NCBI GenBank assembly: GCA_003290165.1
Contig: QNQO01006217.1
Coordinates: forward strand, 186,001 to 250,000
Reading direction: 5' to 3'
DNA: 64,000 nucleotides
Source of the DNA: Berberis thunbergii
Lineage: Eukaryota > Streptophyta > Magnoliopsida > Ranunculales > Berberidaceae
Positions within the stretch are counted from its first letter, which is position 1, and each line of letters starts with the position of its first letter. A program made the translations under genes and the position numbers. Below the pieces are notes generated by a model that was given only the letters and a program-made list of their open reading frames with translations, was not told where the DNA came from and did not search any database. Shown piece after piece: positions 24,178 to 36,379 of this stretch.

Positions 24178-24587
24178 TTTCACTACAAGAAAAATGTTGA
24201 TTAATAGCCTTTCAAAAATGCTATGGTAGGATACCATAGCATTTTAGTAAACGCTATGTCAGCCAGAGCTATAATAGACCCAGGGGCTATTATAGCGTTT
24301 TAAAAACGCTATGGTAAGTTTGGATTTTATAGTGTTTCAGAAACGCTATGGTAGAGTCTACCATAGCGTTTCAAAAGCGCTATGTAAATTTTTTTTTTTT
24401 TTTTTTTTGCTATCAAATGACTTTTTATTACATCTTATAAGTTTTATTTCTAGAAAATAAAAATTTTAATGTGCCAAACTTAAAACATTTCCATGAATGG
24501 AGGCAAAGTAATATAATTAATGAGATAATGTATTACAGAATGAACAATATCAGGATGTACATCCTTTTATAAGAGAACCATCATGTT

Positions 24588-27085
24588 CTAACATAGTAGC
24601 AAGTGATTTCTAAACTGCAAGTGCACGGCTGAATCTGCAAGTGAATCTGATGCAGCTGCTTGAACATCTTTACCATCATACTTCTTTGAAGATTCTAACT
24701 GCCCTAACCCACCATTAGAATGTTGGACTTGACTTTCTTCATTTTCAAATGACTTTATACCTACATCTGAATACAATGTGGATCCCTGAATTGTGTTTCC
24801 AGTGACTGCTGTGGACGAACCATTGCATGTATCTACCCCCTGTCTGGCCGATTCACTCAAACCAGTTGAACTTGCAGTTGGTGGGCTACCATTTGAAACG
24901 CGCAACCCCCTACCAATCAAAGTTAAAAACGTTCAATTGAGAGCCCCATACGACAAATAAAAAGAAAATCAACAACAACGTATAGCATACCATGAGGCTG
25001 CAGCTGGAAGAACAGCGGGTCTACCAGAGCTACCATTAGGAGGAGAACCTTTAGGATGGCTACCGGGATTCTGTAGGAAATAATAACCGAGTCATGACAT
25101 GAAATAAACTGATTGCAAAACATCAAGCCAACAAGCAAATATTGAGTATCAAAGAACAGGGGTTCATGTTGTTCCATCAGCTGCACATTGAAATTCAATG
25201 TAAAAATAGAATGAAGTTCATACATTTGTGGTTAATTTAGCAATAGGTTTCGCAGAAGGAGCAGAGGGAGCAGTGTTGATGACACCAAAATCATCCATAA
25301 GAGGTGGCAATGTATTCCCTGAACGTCGTTGCAAATTATTTGTTGCACCGGTTATTTGTTAAACCCTGTTCCTAGAACGAAAGTAAGATATTATGATTCA
25401 CATCATCATTTGATGAAACCAATGTAAAGAAAATCGAGGTAGTAGAAGTAACAGAAGTGCAAAATGAAATGGTCTCAGATACAAATACAGCAATAGAGTA
25501 AGCTGAAGGAAATTAACACAAAGTTTGTGTATGGATTGTTTTATACCTTGAATATGCTGAAATTATCTCATCTTTAGTAAAACTATCTTCTTGGGTGCCA
25601 ATTTCATGCAAATATAAACAATCCGGATTGCTGCAGGTCTGGACCAATAGAGATACATTTGAGTTAGCAAAACAATTATCGCACAACTGTTGACATGAAA
25701 CTCAAAAAATCAAACAACCAAAATACATATCGAACGTGAAAGCATACCATATTTCTCAACCAAGCATGGCAATACTTTGTGGTCCCAAAGCATGCTCTGG
25801 AAATGCAATTTAATCAGTAACCAACTGGGACGCTACATTGTTATTCAGGAAATACAGTGATAAAGAAACCATATGCTTACCTCAAAGGTTTACCTTCTAA
25901 AATATAGTCGTGCACCAGTTGAATGCATCGAAGTGCCTCCTTTTCTTTTGAGTAAGTAATATATCTGCAAATAAAAGGGTGAGGAAACATGCAACAGGAA
26001 CATCTGTGTATAATTGAAATTCCTCACTCATAAAGTAAAACAATTAAAATCACGCAGTCTATTTCTATTACCAAACTCTAGATCAAAAGGCAAACATTTT
26101 AGCATGATTAAATCACCATTCAATCGAAGAAGATACAACAGTTAATTGTGAATGCCCCCAAATAATCTCATATTCCTATATAAAAAAATATCCATGCAAT
26201 CCTAACGAGAAAAGCTTGAAATTCAGTAGAGTAACAGAAGCCAGGTTCAAAAGGAAGGAAAGAAACAAGATAATAAAGTACTTGGGTGGCTTCATAATGT
26301 CCAATACTTATCACATGAATGTAAGTGTCCAGACAATACCATAGTGACTCTTTGACTAATACAAAAATCTCTTAGATGAATTGGCTTTAATAAAAAGTCA
26401 TGATATTTTTTCAGTGCCTCAACCGCATAGTGAATTACAGGAAATAATATATATACCAGATGCGAGTCAACTCTATAATACCAACCCCGGCCATAAAAGT
26501 CAGAATTTTGATTTGTACGGTAACTTGAACAAAAACATAGTTGTTTGTTTAAAATGATATGAGTATAACAATAAGCAATATGTGAGAATGATACTTCCAT
26601 CTTTGAATTGTCCAATAGTGTGGCATAATAAAAAATAAAAATAAAAACTCAAAATGATTACAACTGAACTTACACACTACATGTGTTGTTTGGAGAATGT
26701 TGAATAGCGTCGCCGGCAGTCCGAGCAATAGACACTTTTAGAACCTTCCCATACTGGGCAAAATATTTTCTATGCTGAAGCAACTGTTAAATAACACAAT
26801 ATCTTGCTTAGAAACAGTATAAAAAGTAAAGGGTGTGTGATTCACTCAAAGAATCACAAGTGGTTTTATCACATATTTAAGAATTGATAACAAGTTGAAA
26901 CTGAACAGATAGATAACTTAAATGAGCCACCCACATCTTCATCTGCTAAATTGGAAGGTATCCCTATTATATACACCAGGTTCCGTTGAATAACTCGAAC
27001 ACTGCTAAGATGTTTTCTTCCATCAGATGCTTTAGGTTTGGGCTTTTGTGACTTTAATTTTCTCTCTGACAGTATTTTAGCCAAC
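24588..27085 (-). pseudogene. captured fragment of NOT4 (CCR4-NOT subunit 4): RRM and downstream exons
   Basis: Exons read on the minus strand with intact AG/GT borders: 27085-26935, 26783-26674, 25964-25881, 25796-25748, 25638-25547, 25371-25224, 25070-24991, and about 24910-24590. The translation includes GRKHLSSVRVIQRNLVYIIG, YFAQYGKVLKVSIARTAG, RACFGTTKYCHAWLRN, CSNPDCLYLHEIGTQEDSF and QITGATNNLQRRSG. These are the RRM and CCCH-like segment of plant NOT4 proteins. The N-terminal RING that gives NOT4 its ubiquitin-ligase activity is absent. An in-frame TAA at 25361-25359 interrupts the exon after the zinc-finger-like part, where homologues have Gln. It sits wholly inside the CACTA element, so it is a transduplicated copy rather than the resident gene. 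Confidence 0.85.
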
Positions 27086-27764
27086 CTGCCACAGATAGAA
27101 GATAATGAGCTCTTTCTTCATGGAAATTACAAAACAACATAAAAACAAAGGAAAAAAAAAAAGAAATCACCAGACCTTTCATTAGAAGTCATCCCTAGAA
27201 TCTTTTCTTTAAACTATTGTTCATATTGTACTAGAAGAGAGCCTCTCAGCTAGGGACCACATTTTAAACTGAGTATTCTTTTAATAGAAACAATATCAAG
27301 TGAAAAATGTGCCTAGAGTTTTGTTTAGGACTACAATGCAAGCTACCAAATCAAGCACAACTCACAATGAAATCTCACATCATTCTGAAATAAATCACAG
27401 TGCAAAATTTTTGACACCTTAGCAAGTGGGTGAACTTCATCACAGCATCTTGCTGCCGCTTCTTTGTATGGAATCCCAACACTACAAGTCAACAAGATAA
27501 CAAACAACATGTGAGAAAAACTTTAGTCCAAAACTAAATCACAAAAGCTACTAGATATAGTTCGGTTTGCCTTATGCTTATTCTGTAAGAATCAAAACGA
27601 ATGAGGATTTGAATTGAAAACCAGCATAATGCATTTATTGCCAATTCAATACTCAGTTTACAGAATAGTACCACCAATACAAAGAATCAATACACAGCTT
27701 GCAGAATGCATTCTCAAGTAACCTTAATTCAAACCTAAACACCAATACAAAGAAAACCCAATAC

Positions 27765-27989
27765 TCAGCAGGGTCAGGGAATGGAACAGGAATTTTTTGT
27801 CTGCTGAGAATTCTGATTCCTCCGAAGCCACTTGCAGCCTTGTGGAATGCAGTAGAGGGGTAGTAGAAGAAGCTACCAATCTGGTCCTTTACCTGGAGAG
27901 TGTAAGTAAAATTCCTGTCATGAGGGATTGGGCAGGTTGTACCATAAACACCATCTTGCCATGAATTCCTCCTCTGCAGTATTCCATTC
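27765..27989 (-). pseudogene. captured exon of an SKU5-like (SKS) multicopper-oxidase homologue
   Basis: One exon bounded by AG (27990-27991) and GT reads NGILQRRNSWQDGVYGTTCP, FTYTLQVKDQIGSFFYYPS and GFGGIRILSR...IPVPFPDPA. This is the first cupredoxin-domain segment of the L-ascorbate-oxidase-like SKS family, closest in style to the pollen Bp10/SKS group. The rest of the gene is missing: no other cupredoxin block is visible between the NOT4 and PEX2 pieces. In the family these are GPI-anchored or secreted wall proteins. Here it is a stranded exon in a transposon. Confidence 0.85.
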
Positions 27990-27999
27990 CTGTTTTACA

Positions 28000-30900
28000 T
28001 AACATAAAACAAGAATCAGTGAAATCCAACCATGTTTTGTATAACATAAAACCATAATCAATCATTAATAATAAAGCTCACAATTTCTAGATGTAGCCAG
28101 GACACTATATATAACAACCCTACAATCCATGTCATTAGAGGCAGAGAACCTCCAACAGGAGAAGGGTCTTCAAAAATAATCCAAGAGCTACTCTTGTGCC
28201 TCAGAGTATTACGTACACCAATCACTAATGTCCATGTTTGCGCTTTTTTCTTGGTGGTGAGTGAACACACAACACCCATGACTACTTATCCACAATTCAT
28301 TCAATAATGGAGGTGAAGTCAAGAAATTGGTTCATCACTTTGAAATGAAACCATGATGGTTTGCACAAGCACCACATGACTCAGTTGTGGGTGCTATTTA
28401 CTAGTGTGGCTCACTATGTCAAATGTGTGTAATTACTCAAATCTTGCTGTTGGTGGTTGTATAGTTGGCAAGTTCAACTAGGGCATTTTAACATTTGTAT
28501 TTTATACACCAAAAGTTTTACAAAACAAATATAATGAATTAAAAGCAAACAACAAACAAATCGGCCCTACATACATAATGAATAAATGTGGTGTTTAATT
28601 GGCATGAAAAGGCAACTAATGTGTAAACATACGCGTATTAATCTACTTTTAGTATTCAAACAAAGAAAGTAAGTACTCCATGAAGCCGACATTATATCAG
28701 ACAATAGCCATGTATCAGACAATAAATTCCAATTCTTATGAGCATGTTCATGTCTTTTAATTTACTCCCTAGACATTCCTAGTTCAGTTGGGCAAGACAA
28801 TAGCTTCTTTAGAGCAACCTTCGTGAACCAAAAACAATGAAAAAAAAGGCAACTCAAATGAACAGAGCCAAAACGCACAAACATTAATCAGATTTAGAAA
28901 AATTAATGAAAACAACCAATAAATCAAAAACATACTTCATATTTTGACCAGACCATGCGCAGATGAGTTTTTTTTTCTATCATAATCCACCATGCAGTTG
29001 TGTTTATTCTACAAGCATGAATTCACAAACTACATTGTGCAGCTGAGTTTGTCTTACCAACATGTTGCATTCTCCAAATAAAATAGAGCCAGAATAAATA
29101 AGGAGACAACCAGAATAAACAAGGAGACTGTAATCAAGACTGCACTAATAATTTGGAAGGACACTTAGAAACGGGATAAAGTATAATGAATGTTGTTCAG
29201 AAGAGTTAAAAATAAAATAAAATGAAATAATAAACAGTATGGAGTATTGGGCATTCAATCTAGCATCAAAGAAAACAACTTGTCAAATTTCCTTGTCAAC
29301 TGGGGGTGTTTAGTTTTCCAATTATTAGCCCCTTTTAATTTTTTCATGCATCTTTTTCTATTGGAATATGTTTAAACATTCTATCCGAAATATACACTCA
29401 AGATGTGTCAGAACAAACTATAAATAAAACAATTAATACTAAAGAAATCATCAGAACATAGATCTACAACTCTTTATTGAACCAAGTTCCCAACCTCCAA
29501 TAAAGAACCAACTACATCATTATTGAAAACCATAGATCTACAACTCTTTATGTAGATCTAATCAAAACATCTTGAATTCCTCTTTTCCATCTCTTCTCTT
29601 CAAACCCTAAATTAAATCTATCATTTTGGTGTGTCAACCTCAATTCTTGCAACTATATTCCAATGTATTGGAAACACAATGTCTACCCAACTCAATTAAA
29701 TTTATTTGAACACCAATCTAATTCCATCAATTGTCGTAGATTACCTAAGTTTATTGCGTACACCAGATGTTTGTGAAATCATCTCTTAGACGATTTCCAT
29801 TCCAAATTTCAAGCGTAGAACTGAATTGCCTTTATTCGAACTAGTACTTACTATTTACTTTCTTATGGTCAGGGTATGAGTTGCGCCCTCCATCAATGGG
29901 GGTTCATGACTCAATCTGCTTAAGCGTGGTTGGTCATGGAGTTTGGCAAATCTCCATCATTCCCATTCCCATTCCCATTATCTTTGTCATGTCAGTTTGA
30001 AGTGTTCTTTAGAAGAGAACGTGATCACATTTAGTCTCGAGAAATAAAAGAAGAAAACTCTAAACTACCTTAGGTCCATACAAATAATCTTCAAGAACTA
30101 AAACAACGTAAAACACAAGGATCAATCAAGTCACAGTCAAGAAAAACCCACTTAAAGAGACCTCACATTAATGCAAAGACTTTCCCATCAATTTGAACAC
30201 AATTACAGTAACATTTCTCACATCAGCGAATATTTGCACTTTTTGCTAACATTTCTTACATCAATGCAAAATATTTACATTAATGTGGACATTTTCCAGT
30301 AAATTCTCATTTATCAATGCAAAGTTGTTGACATCAATGTGGACAATGCTTTTATAACTTCACTCTACTTTCTACATTCCATTTAGTTTCTATTATTATC
30401 AACACTACTCAAAGGTTTATTTTCAATGCAATTCCAATACGATATTAAGACAACATAAAAAGGATAAAGAGAAGATAATAAATAACAATAATAAATAAAT
30501 AAAATGAATCTCAACCGGCATAGAAAATGCCTAACAACACAAACCACAAAGATCAGACTACATCATCAAGAACATTCTACGTTTCATCCATATGAGGTGA
30601 ATTAATACCATAATCTTTCACATGCCTACAACTTCTCAGCAAGTCGTTTAGCTACTTTGTTAAGCATATCCTTCTACAAAACTTGCACATTGCTATTTGT
30701 TTTATCCTCGCATGCTTTCAGTTTAGACATATGGCAATATGGAACAATCCTTCAAGTATAATGAACATGGATCATTAATGATTTACCTTCAATGACAAAT
30801 TTTAATCTTGCCTCCACAAAGATTCTTATCAACAAACAGGCCTAACTTATCACAAGTCTTGATCATGTGCATCTCTCTATATGCAGGATACTTACAAATC

Positions 30901-31240
30901 AATATTGAATTACTCTACTGTTTGATTTCTCAAGCAAACTTAAGCACATTAAAACCCCCTAAAACCAATAAATACTTTCAAGGTAAATGACTTGAGTAAC
31001 CTGAGTACTTGAATATTATGGATCACATCCAAATTCCATATTGAAATTACTCTACCTTTTAATTTCACAAGTAAACTTGAGTACATTAAAACCCCCTAGA
31101 AATCCATATCAAAACATCGAAATTACACTACTTACTAAATCTAACACTTAATCCCAAAGCCAGAAGAATATGTGGTATAGGAAACAAAACGGTAACTAAA
31201 TCTCCCAGACTCTTTTTGATCATGTTCAAAACCATGTTTG
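28000..31240. other. CACTA interior between captured fragments
   Basis: AT-rich sequence without a recognised exon. Short internal duplications are visible (CATAGATCTACAACTCTTTA at about 29458 and 29532; ACATCAATG-type words at 30220-30330). It may be intron or flank carried along with the PEX2 or SKS pieces. Confidence 0.4.
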
Positions 31241-31311
31241 TAAGAAAATCATGTTGGAGCAATACAGCAGACACTATCATCATTCTATAAGCCATGTTCA
31301 GACCTTTTTAC

Positions 31312-31919
31312 CTTCTTTTCCTCTGACTGGTGCGGCACGCTCATCTCTATACCTTAAATTCATTAGAAAGTTCCCTGGGGTCGGCTTATCCACCCAAATT
31401 GAGAATTTCCAAATGAGGAACTCGAGAAAGGCATCAAGCTCTGGTTCATATTGAAATAAGAATCTTGGCTAATCCCAACAAAAGATAAGACAACAAGTAA
31501 GCCATGCCCCTCTTGATGACACAATCATCGAACAATATAACTAAAAACCTCTCAATTACAAACAATAATACCTTCATCAAGCTGAAGACTTTAACCAATT
31601 GTTCCTTCAACATGGCGGACATTTCGACATCCAATCTCGCCGCATCCACCTGGTTAACCCTTGCAACGGAAATCGGAATCAGTGGCTGCCCAATATAAAA
31701 TAACACAAACCCATAAACCCTAATATTGAGAAATTAAAAGGGGTGAAACAAAACAGATAAAAAAAAACACACCCAATTCTTTGTAAGAGAAGATACCGGA
31801 GAGGAGTGAATGAAGGACTTCCATTGAGGAAGTAGCCTCTGGTAAACGTTGATCCAAGCATCCTCTGAGGGAGGAGGATCAATGGAGTTGGAAGACGAAG
31901 CAGGGGTTTCTCTCAGCAT
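31312..31919 (-). pseudogene. captured 5' fragment of PEX2 (peroxin-2)
   Basis: Three exons on the minus strand: 31919-31797 (start ATG at 31919; PPPSEDAWINVYQRLLPQW), 31685-31572 (SVARVNQVDAARLDVEMSAM, KEQLVKVFSLMK) and 31468-31312 (QYEPELDAFLEFLIWKFSIW, DKPTPGNFLMNLRYRDERA). Splice borders are intact and the text follows the N-terminus of plant PEX2 exon by exon. The C-terminal membrane part and RING finger needed for peroxisomal receptor ubiquitination are absent. Upstream of the ATG about 300 bp of GA-rich leader is also present, so the capture may include the promoter-proximal region. It lies in the CACTA element, 463 bp inside its right end. Confidence 0.87.
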
Positions 31920-32552
31920 CTCTGTTCTGCTTTGGTTCTCTGATCTAATTGAGAGAAACAACATATAGAGGGGGGATAAGCTGGGTCTCCACTCTGCTGC
32001 TGGGAACACTCGGACAAAGAGAGGAGTGAGCAGAGTTTAACAACTTTTAGCGAAGAAGAACGAGAGTAGCAGAGGATAAGGAACGCGAGTAGCGGAGTAA
32101 CAGAGGAGAAAAAAGAGAGGCAAGTAGCAGAGGAGAAGGAACGCGAGTAGCATAGGAGAAGGGAGAGAGGCAAGTAGCAGAGGAGATTTAGGTTTCACGA
32201 AGCGAGGGAGAATCACGTGTTATCAAACATTTGGGCGTTTTAAAATCCCGCCAAAGTTGTAATAGCGTTTTAGAAATAAATGCTATTAGAAATGTCATCA
32301 AAGTGGACTTGTGGTGTAGTTATAGCGTTTTGGGCAAAAACGCTATAAACATATGCTATAAAAGATGACTTTTCTTGTAGTGTTTGTTACTTTAGTTATC
32401 ACTTTTTTTGTTACTTCTATTATATAATCTATTTGGTCGGAACTGCCTGTATAACAACTCTGGTGGATCCTTAGTTGCAGCATTATTCCCCAAAATAGAC
32501 TATACAAGGTAATTGTACTAGGGTTGTTATATGTGTCTCTATGTTATAACCA

Positions 32553-33343
32553 TTGTTGTATATTATAACACATATATCAGGAATAAATAGTGTAGAAGAT
32601 AAAAAATGTATGTTGATGGAAGAAAATTTAGAAGAGATGAGGGAACCTACAGAAGGGATGGAATTCATCAACCTTGATGAGTTTCAATGTTATTATCATG
32701 ATTATGGTAGTAAAAAAGGATTTCCAGTGAAAGTAAGGACTACTGAAAAAATGCGGATGGAAAACCTAAATTCATTTAACTTTCATGTAGTCGGTCTGGG
32801 CAGCAAAAAATGTCTTGGGATTACGTGGTACGAGTAAATGTGGTTGTTTGGCTAAGATTAGAGGTCAGATACGCCCTAATGGAACAATTTTAGTGACAAG
32901 AGTAACACTTGATCACAATCATGAGTTAAGCCCCGAAAAATCAAGATTTTACCCAAAGAATAGAACTATGAGCTCGTATGTCAAGAAGAAACTTGATTAT
33001 AATGATAGGGCAGGTCAATCCAAATAAGAGTTTTTCGGCATGTGTGGTTGAAGCTGGTGGGCATGATATTTTGCCATTTTTCCAAAAAGATTATTATAAT
33101 TATCTGGACAAAATGAGGAAGTTGAGACTTGGTGAGGGGGGAACAATGTCACTTCATAACTACTTCCGAAAAATGCAAACTAATAATGTCGACTTTTTTT
33201 ATATGATGGATTTGAATGATGAAGGGAGGTTGAGAAATGTCTTTTGGGCTGATGCATGGAGCTAAGCAACTTACAAGGAGTTTGGGGATGTTGTTACTTT
33301 TGACACTACATACTTAACAAATAAGTATGAGATGTCATTTGCT
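32553..33343 (+). pseudogene. FAR1/FHY3-type (MULE-derived) protein, broken 5' half
   Basis: The translation moves through three frames. The first reads GMEFINLDEFQCYYHDYGSK; the second reads TSKCGCLAKIR and VTLDHNHELSPEKSRFYP; the third reads GHDILPFFQKDYYNYLDKMR, then FFYMMDLNDEGRLRNVFWAD. This is the FAR1 DNA-binding domain (C2H2-type HNHEL) followed by the start of the MULE-type transposase region. A TAA follows ADAWS, then the frame continues FGDVVTFDTTYLTNKYEMSF, with the first catalytic-region DTTY, and breaks off at about 33343 where repeats begin. The catalytic core and SWIM zinc finger are lost. It is a dead gene or domesticated-transposase relic. Confidence 0.85.
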
Positions 33344-33345
33344 TC

Positions 33346-34110
33346 CCCACTGCTACACCAAATTCGTACAACAAATGTTGTATGAACATTGCATTTTGGT
33401 GACAATACAATGTTGGTGACAATGCTAACGCTCCTAAAATACTCATTGCAGTGTTGAAATAGACACCAAATTCAACTTGTAATTTTGGTATGCAAATTCA
33501 ACCTAACAATGCAATTTTGGTATGCAATGTTGAAATAGACACCAAATTCAACCTGTAATTTTGATATGCAAATTCAACCCGACAATGTAATTTTTGGTTG
33601 CAATGTTGAAATAGACACCAAATTCAACATGTAATACCCACTCCTACACCAATTAGACATCAAATTCAACCTGTAATTTTGGTATGCAAATTCAACCTAA
33701 CGATACAATTGTGGTATGCAATGTTGAAATAAACACAAAATTCAATCTATAATACCCCACTCCTTTACCAAATAGACACCAAAGTCAACCTGACAATGCA
33801 ATTTTGGTATGCAATGTTGAAATAGACACCAAATTCAACCTGTAATACTCACTCTTACACCAAATTCAAGTTGTAATTTTGGTGTGCAAATTCAACCTAA
33901 CAATGTAATTTTTTGTTGCAATGTTGAAATAGACACCAAATTCAACCTATAATACCCTACTCGTACACCAAATAGACAACCTGAAATGAAATGTTGTATG
34001 AACATTGCATTTTGGTGACAATGCTAACACTCCTAAAATACTTTCAAGGGGGCACCAATCCTGTAATACCCCACTCCTACACCATGTAGTATATGACCAT
34101 TGATAAACAT
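33346..34110. repeat. irregular tandem repeats cutting off the FAR1 pseudogene
   Basis: Alternating units with ACACCAAATTCAACCTGTAA, TTTTGGTATGCAA and CAATGTTGAAATAGACACC recur at least seven times, interspersed with CCCACTCCTACACCA. The first unit directly abuts the truncated FAR1 frame, so the array is probably part of an inserted element. No matching opposite terminus was found. Confidence 0.7.
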
Positions 34111-35330
34111 TTCAACATTCATGCAAGCACCATTCAATGCAATACCAAGAAGTTCATCACATACTAGAAGTTTTTATTTACGCAATATGAGCAAACCTAA
34201 ATAGAAGAACAAATGACTTACATATCATTACTAACCAAAAACTTCAAAAAAAACAAGTATAAGAATCATTATAATCACCACTAACAATATGTTGATCAAA
34301 TCCCTTGTAAATGCCCAAGGATCGTTGACTTGGGTTTCATGTCTTTGACCGTGAGTTTCTTCGTCACGACCATCGTGATCGTTGTTTGGTTGGGTGGGTT
34401 TCATATCTTCATCGTGGTCTCTTCTTGCCTGGTGCTCTCTTCTCACCTCATGTTCTTTTCTCACCTCTTCTTAGCGCACCCACAGGCTGTAATTTTCATA
34501 TGCTTCTTCAGCTAATGTGAAACTCTTGTACATACTACCCGTCTACTTGTAATACATAACTTGGCCCAGTCATGTATACTCCTGGTTCACGGCCGTGATA
34601 AACAACATATGTTTTGTATGTCATTCCTGCATTAAAAAATAACATCAGATTGAATAGAGTAAACACAAAAACATCACATTGAAGCACAAAGTGAACCAAA
34701 AAATAAAATCAGATTGAAGCATAGAGTGAAAAAAAAATATTAGATTGAAGCACAATTGAGCGCAGAGTGAACAAAAAAAAATCAAATTGAAGCACAATTG
34801 AGCACAGAGTGAACCCCCCAATCGACCTCACATCCACAACCTATGAACCAACCTACTCCACCTCATTCCTAATCGAGCTCACCACTCCAATCGACCTTGC
34901 CACCACCATTCCAATCAACCTTGCCACTGGCCACCACATCCCCAATCAGCGTCACCACCACCGCCACATAATCCAACAAAGTAAATAAAATTGGAAAGAA
35001 GAAGAAGTGGAAAAAAAAACAAAAACAGAAAACATGAAGCAAAGAACAATCGAAATAATACACATATGCTTAGTATTTCTCAAAATGTCAATGTTTGTTA
35101 ACTGAGAAAATTGGGAAGACATGAAGCAAAGAACATGAAGAACATCAAGCCATACTACTTGATGAGAAACATGGAGAAGAAGGGGAGAAGACGGGTGTTA
35201 CCTGAGAGAGTTAGGACAAAACCCTAGATCTGGTTTTGCTTCTTAGCTTTGAACCAGAAAAGAACTTCGATCGAAGAGCAACAAACTTAGAACCAGATAA
35301 GAGCTTCGATCTAGAGCCTTTGGGTAGATT
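34111..35330. other. repeat-rich intergenic DNA
   Basis: A minus-strand ORF at 34464-34231 (77 codons) has a charged His/Asp/Arg-rich front and one C-terminal hydrophobic segment (INILLVVIIMILILVFF). It is an unrecognised candidate small membrane protein, weakly supported. At 34640-34815, four imperfect units contain AGATTGAAGCAC...GAGTGAA. Nothing else is recognised. Confidence 0.35.
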
Positions 35331-35334
35331 TCTG

Positions 35335-35700
35335 CGGAGAGAGCTTTTGGGGACGAAATCGAAGACGAAACGGGGACATTAGCTTTTCTTCTCTTTAGGG
35401 TTTATTCTCTAGAGCTTTTGAGTTGATTTTTCTAGAGAGAGCTTTTGGGGACAAAATCGAAAATGAAATGGGGAGAGAGTTTTTCTTCTCTTTAGGGTTT
35501 ATTCTCTAGAACTTTTGGATTGATTTCTGCAGAGAGAGCTTTTGGGGACGAAATCGAAAATGAAATGGGGAGAGAGTTTTTCTTCTCTTTAGGGTTTATT
35601 CTCTAGAGCTTTTGGGTTGATTTCTACAGATAGAGCTTTTAGGGACGAAATCGAAGACGAAACAGGGAAAAAGCTTTTGGGTAGATTTATTTTTTGGAAA
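35335..35700. repeat. 97-bp tandem repeat, about 3.7 copies
   Basis: GAGCTTTTGGGGAC-type starts occur at 35341, 35439, 35536 and 35633 (steps 98, 97 and 97). Each unit also contains CTTCTCTTTAGGGTTTATTC. Confidence 0.9.
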
Positions 35701-36363
35701 AAGTGATAACATAAGGGGATAACGTCAGTTAGGTTTAGGTAAATTTTTTTTTATTTTTTAACAACCCCCTCTCTCCCAAAAACGTGCCAAAGAGGCTCCC
35801 TTGCGGTCGTCTAGTCCGCCTCTTCCGTGGCTATTAAGAACGATTGCATAGGGACATATCACATGGAATAAAATAAGTGATTGGAAGGACAGCCGGGTCT
35901 CCCAATTTGAGTGAAGCAATGATGGTTTCAGAATAACAAATTTGATGTGATGGTTGATAGAGTAGGCCACCCAATTCTCAGAGTCAAGGCTAGCAATGAT
36001 TGACTGGTCAACAAACAACCAACACGTTTCACCCTCACCCTAGATGCATCCATCATTTCGTACCTCTCTATCTTATGTAGGACCCTATCACATCTGTATC
36101 TCTATCTCTCTCTCACACACACACTCATTGTCCTTTTTTTTGTCCCCACCCAACATCTATTTCTAGTTCCATCCCCATTATGCACAAGTCCATAATAAAA
36201 AATTAATTTCGATGTCACTGGGGTTAAATCATCATCATTTGCCTTGCATTTGATTCTCATGGATTGCTTTTCGTGATGCATCAAGAGTTCATCGACTTGA
36301 TCCTTGGGATTTTAGTAGATCCTATAAAACCATTTAAATGGCTTTGGACCGGAAATTGTAATA
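35701..36363. other. intergenic; nothing recognised
   Basis: No coding family, repeat end or RNA is seen on either strand. Confidence 0.4.
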
Positions 36364-36379
36364 TCATTCGTTATAAATC

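Larger units (their letters stand above)
24181..32382. mobile_element. CACTA (EnSpm) element, non-autonomous, carrying three captured gene fragments
   Basis: The left terminus is CACTACAAGAAAA and the right terminus is its exact inverse, TTTTCTTGTAGTG. The flanking 3-bp duplication is TTT (24178-24180 and 32383-32385), as expected for CACTA. Subterminal regions on both sides carry many copies of AACGCTATGG or the inverse CCATAGCGTTT (24200-24390 and 32235-32360), the kind of clustered motif that EnSpm accessory proteins bind. No TNPD-type transposase or TNPA-like gene is seen. The 8.2-kb interior holds fragments of PEX2, an SKU5-like oxidase and NOT4, all on the minus strand, with exons and introns kept. 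Confidence 0.88.

Noticed and set aside
27421..27490. Open minus-strand stretch between the NOT4 and SKS fragments
   Set aside because: It reads as plausible protein in more than one frame but matches neither gene, so it was not called an exon.
33344..33365. CACTGCTACACCA at the FAR1 break as a possible CACTA terminus
   Set aside because: No inverse terminus or 3-bp duplication was found to the right, so no element was called.
33346..34110. Regularly spaced repeats that look superficially CRISPR-like
   Set aside because: Units are irregular, diverged and of mixed lengths, in a plant nuclear genome; this is tandem repeat, not CRISPR.
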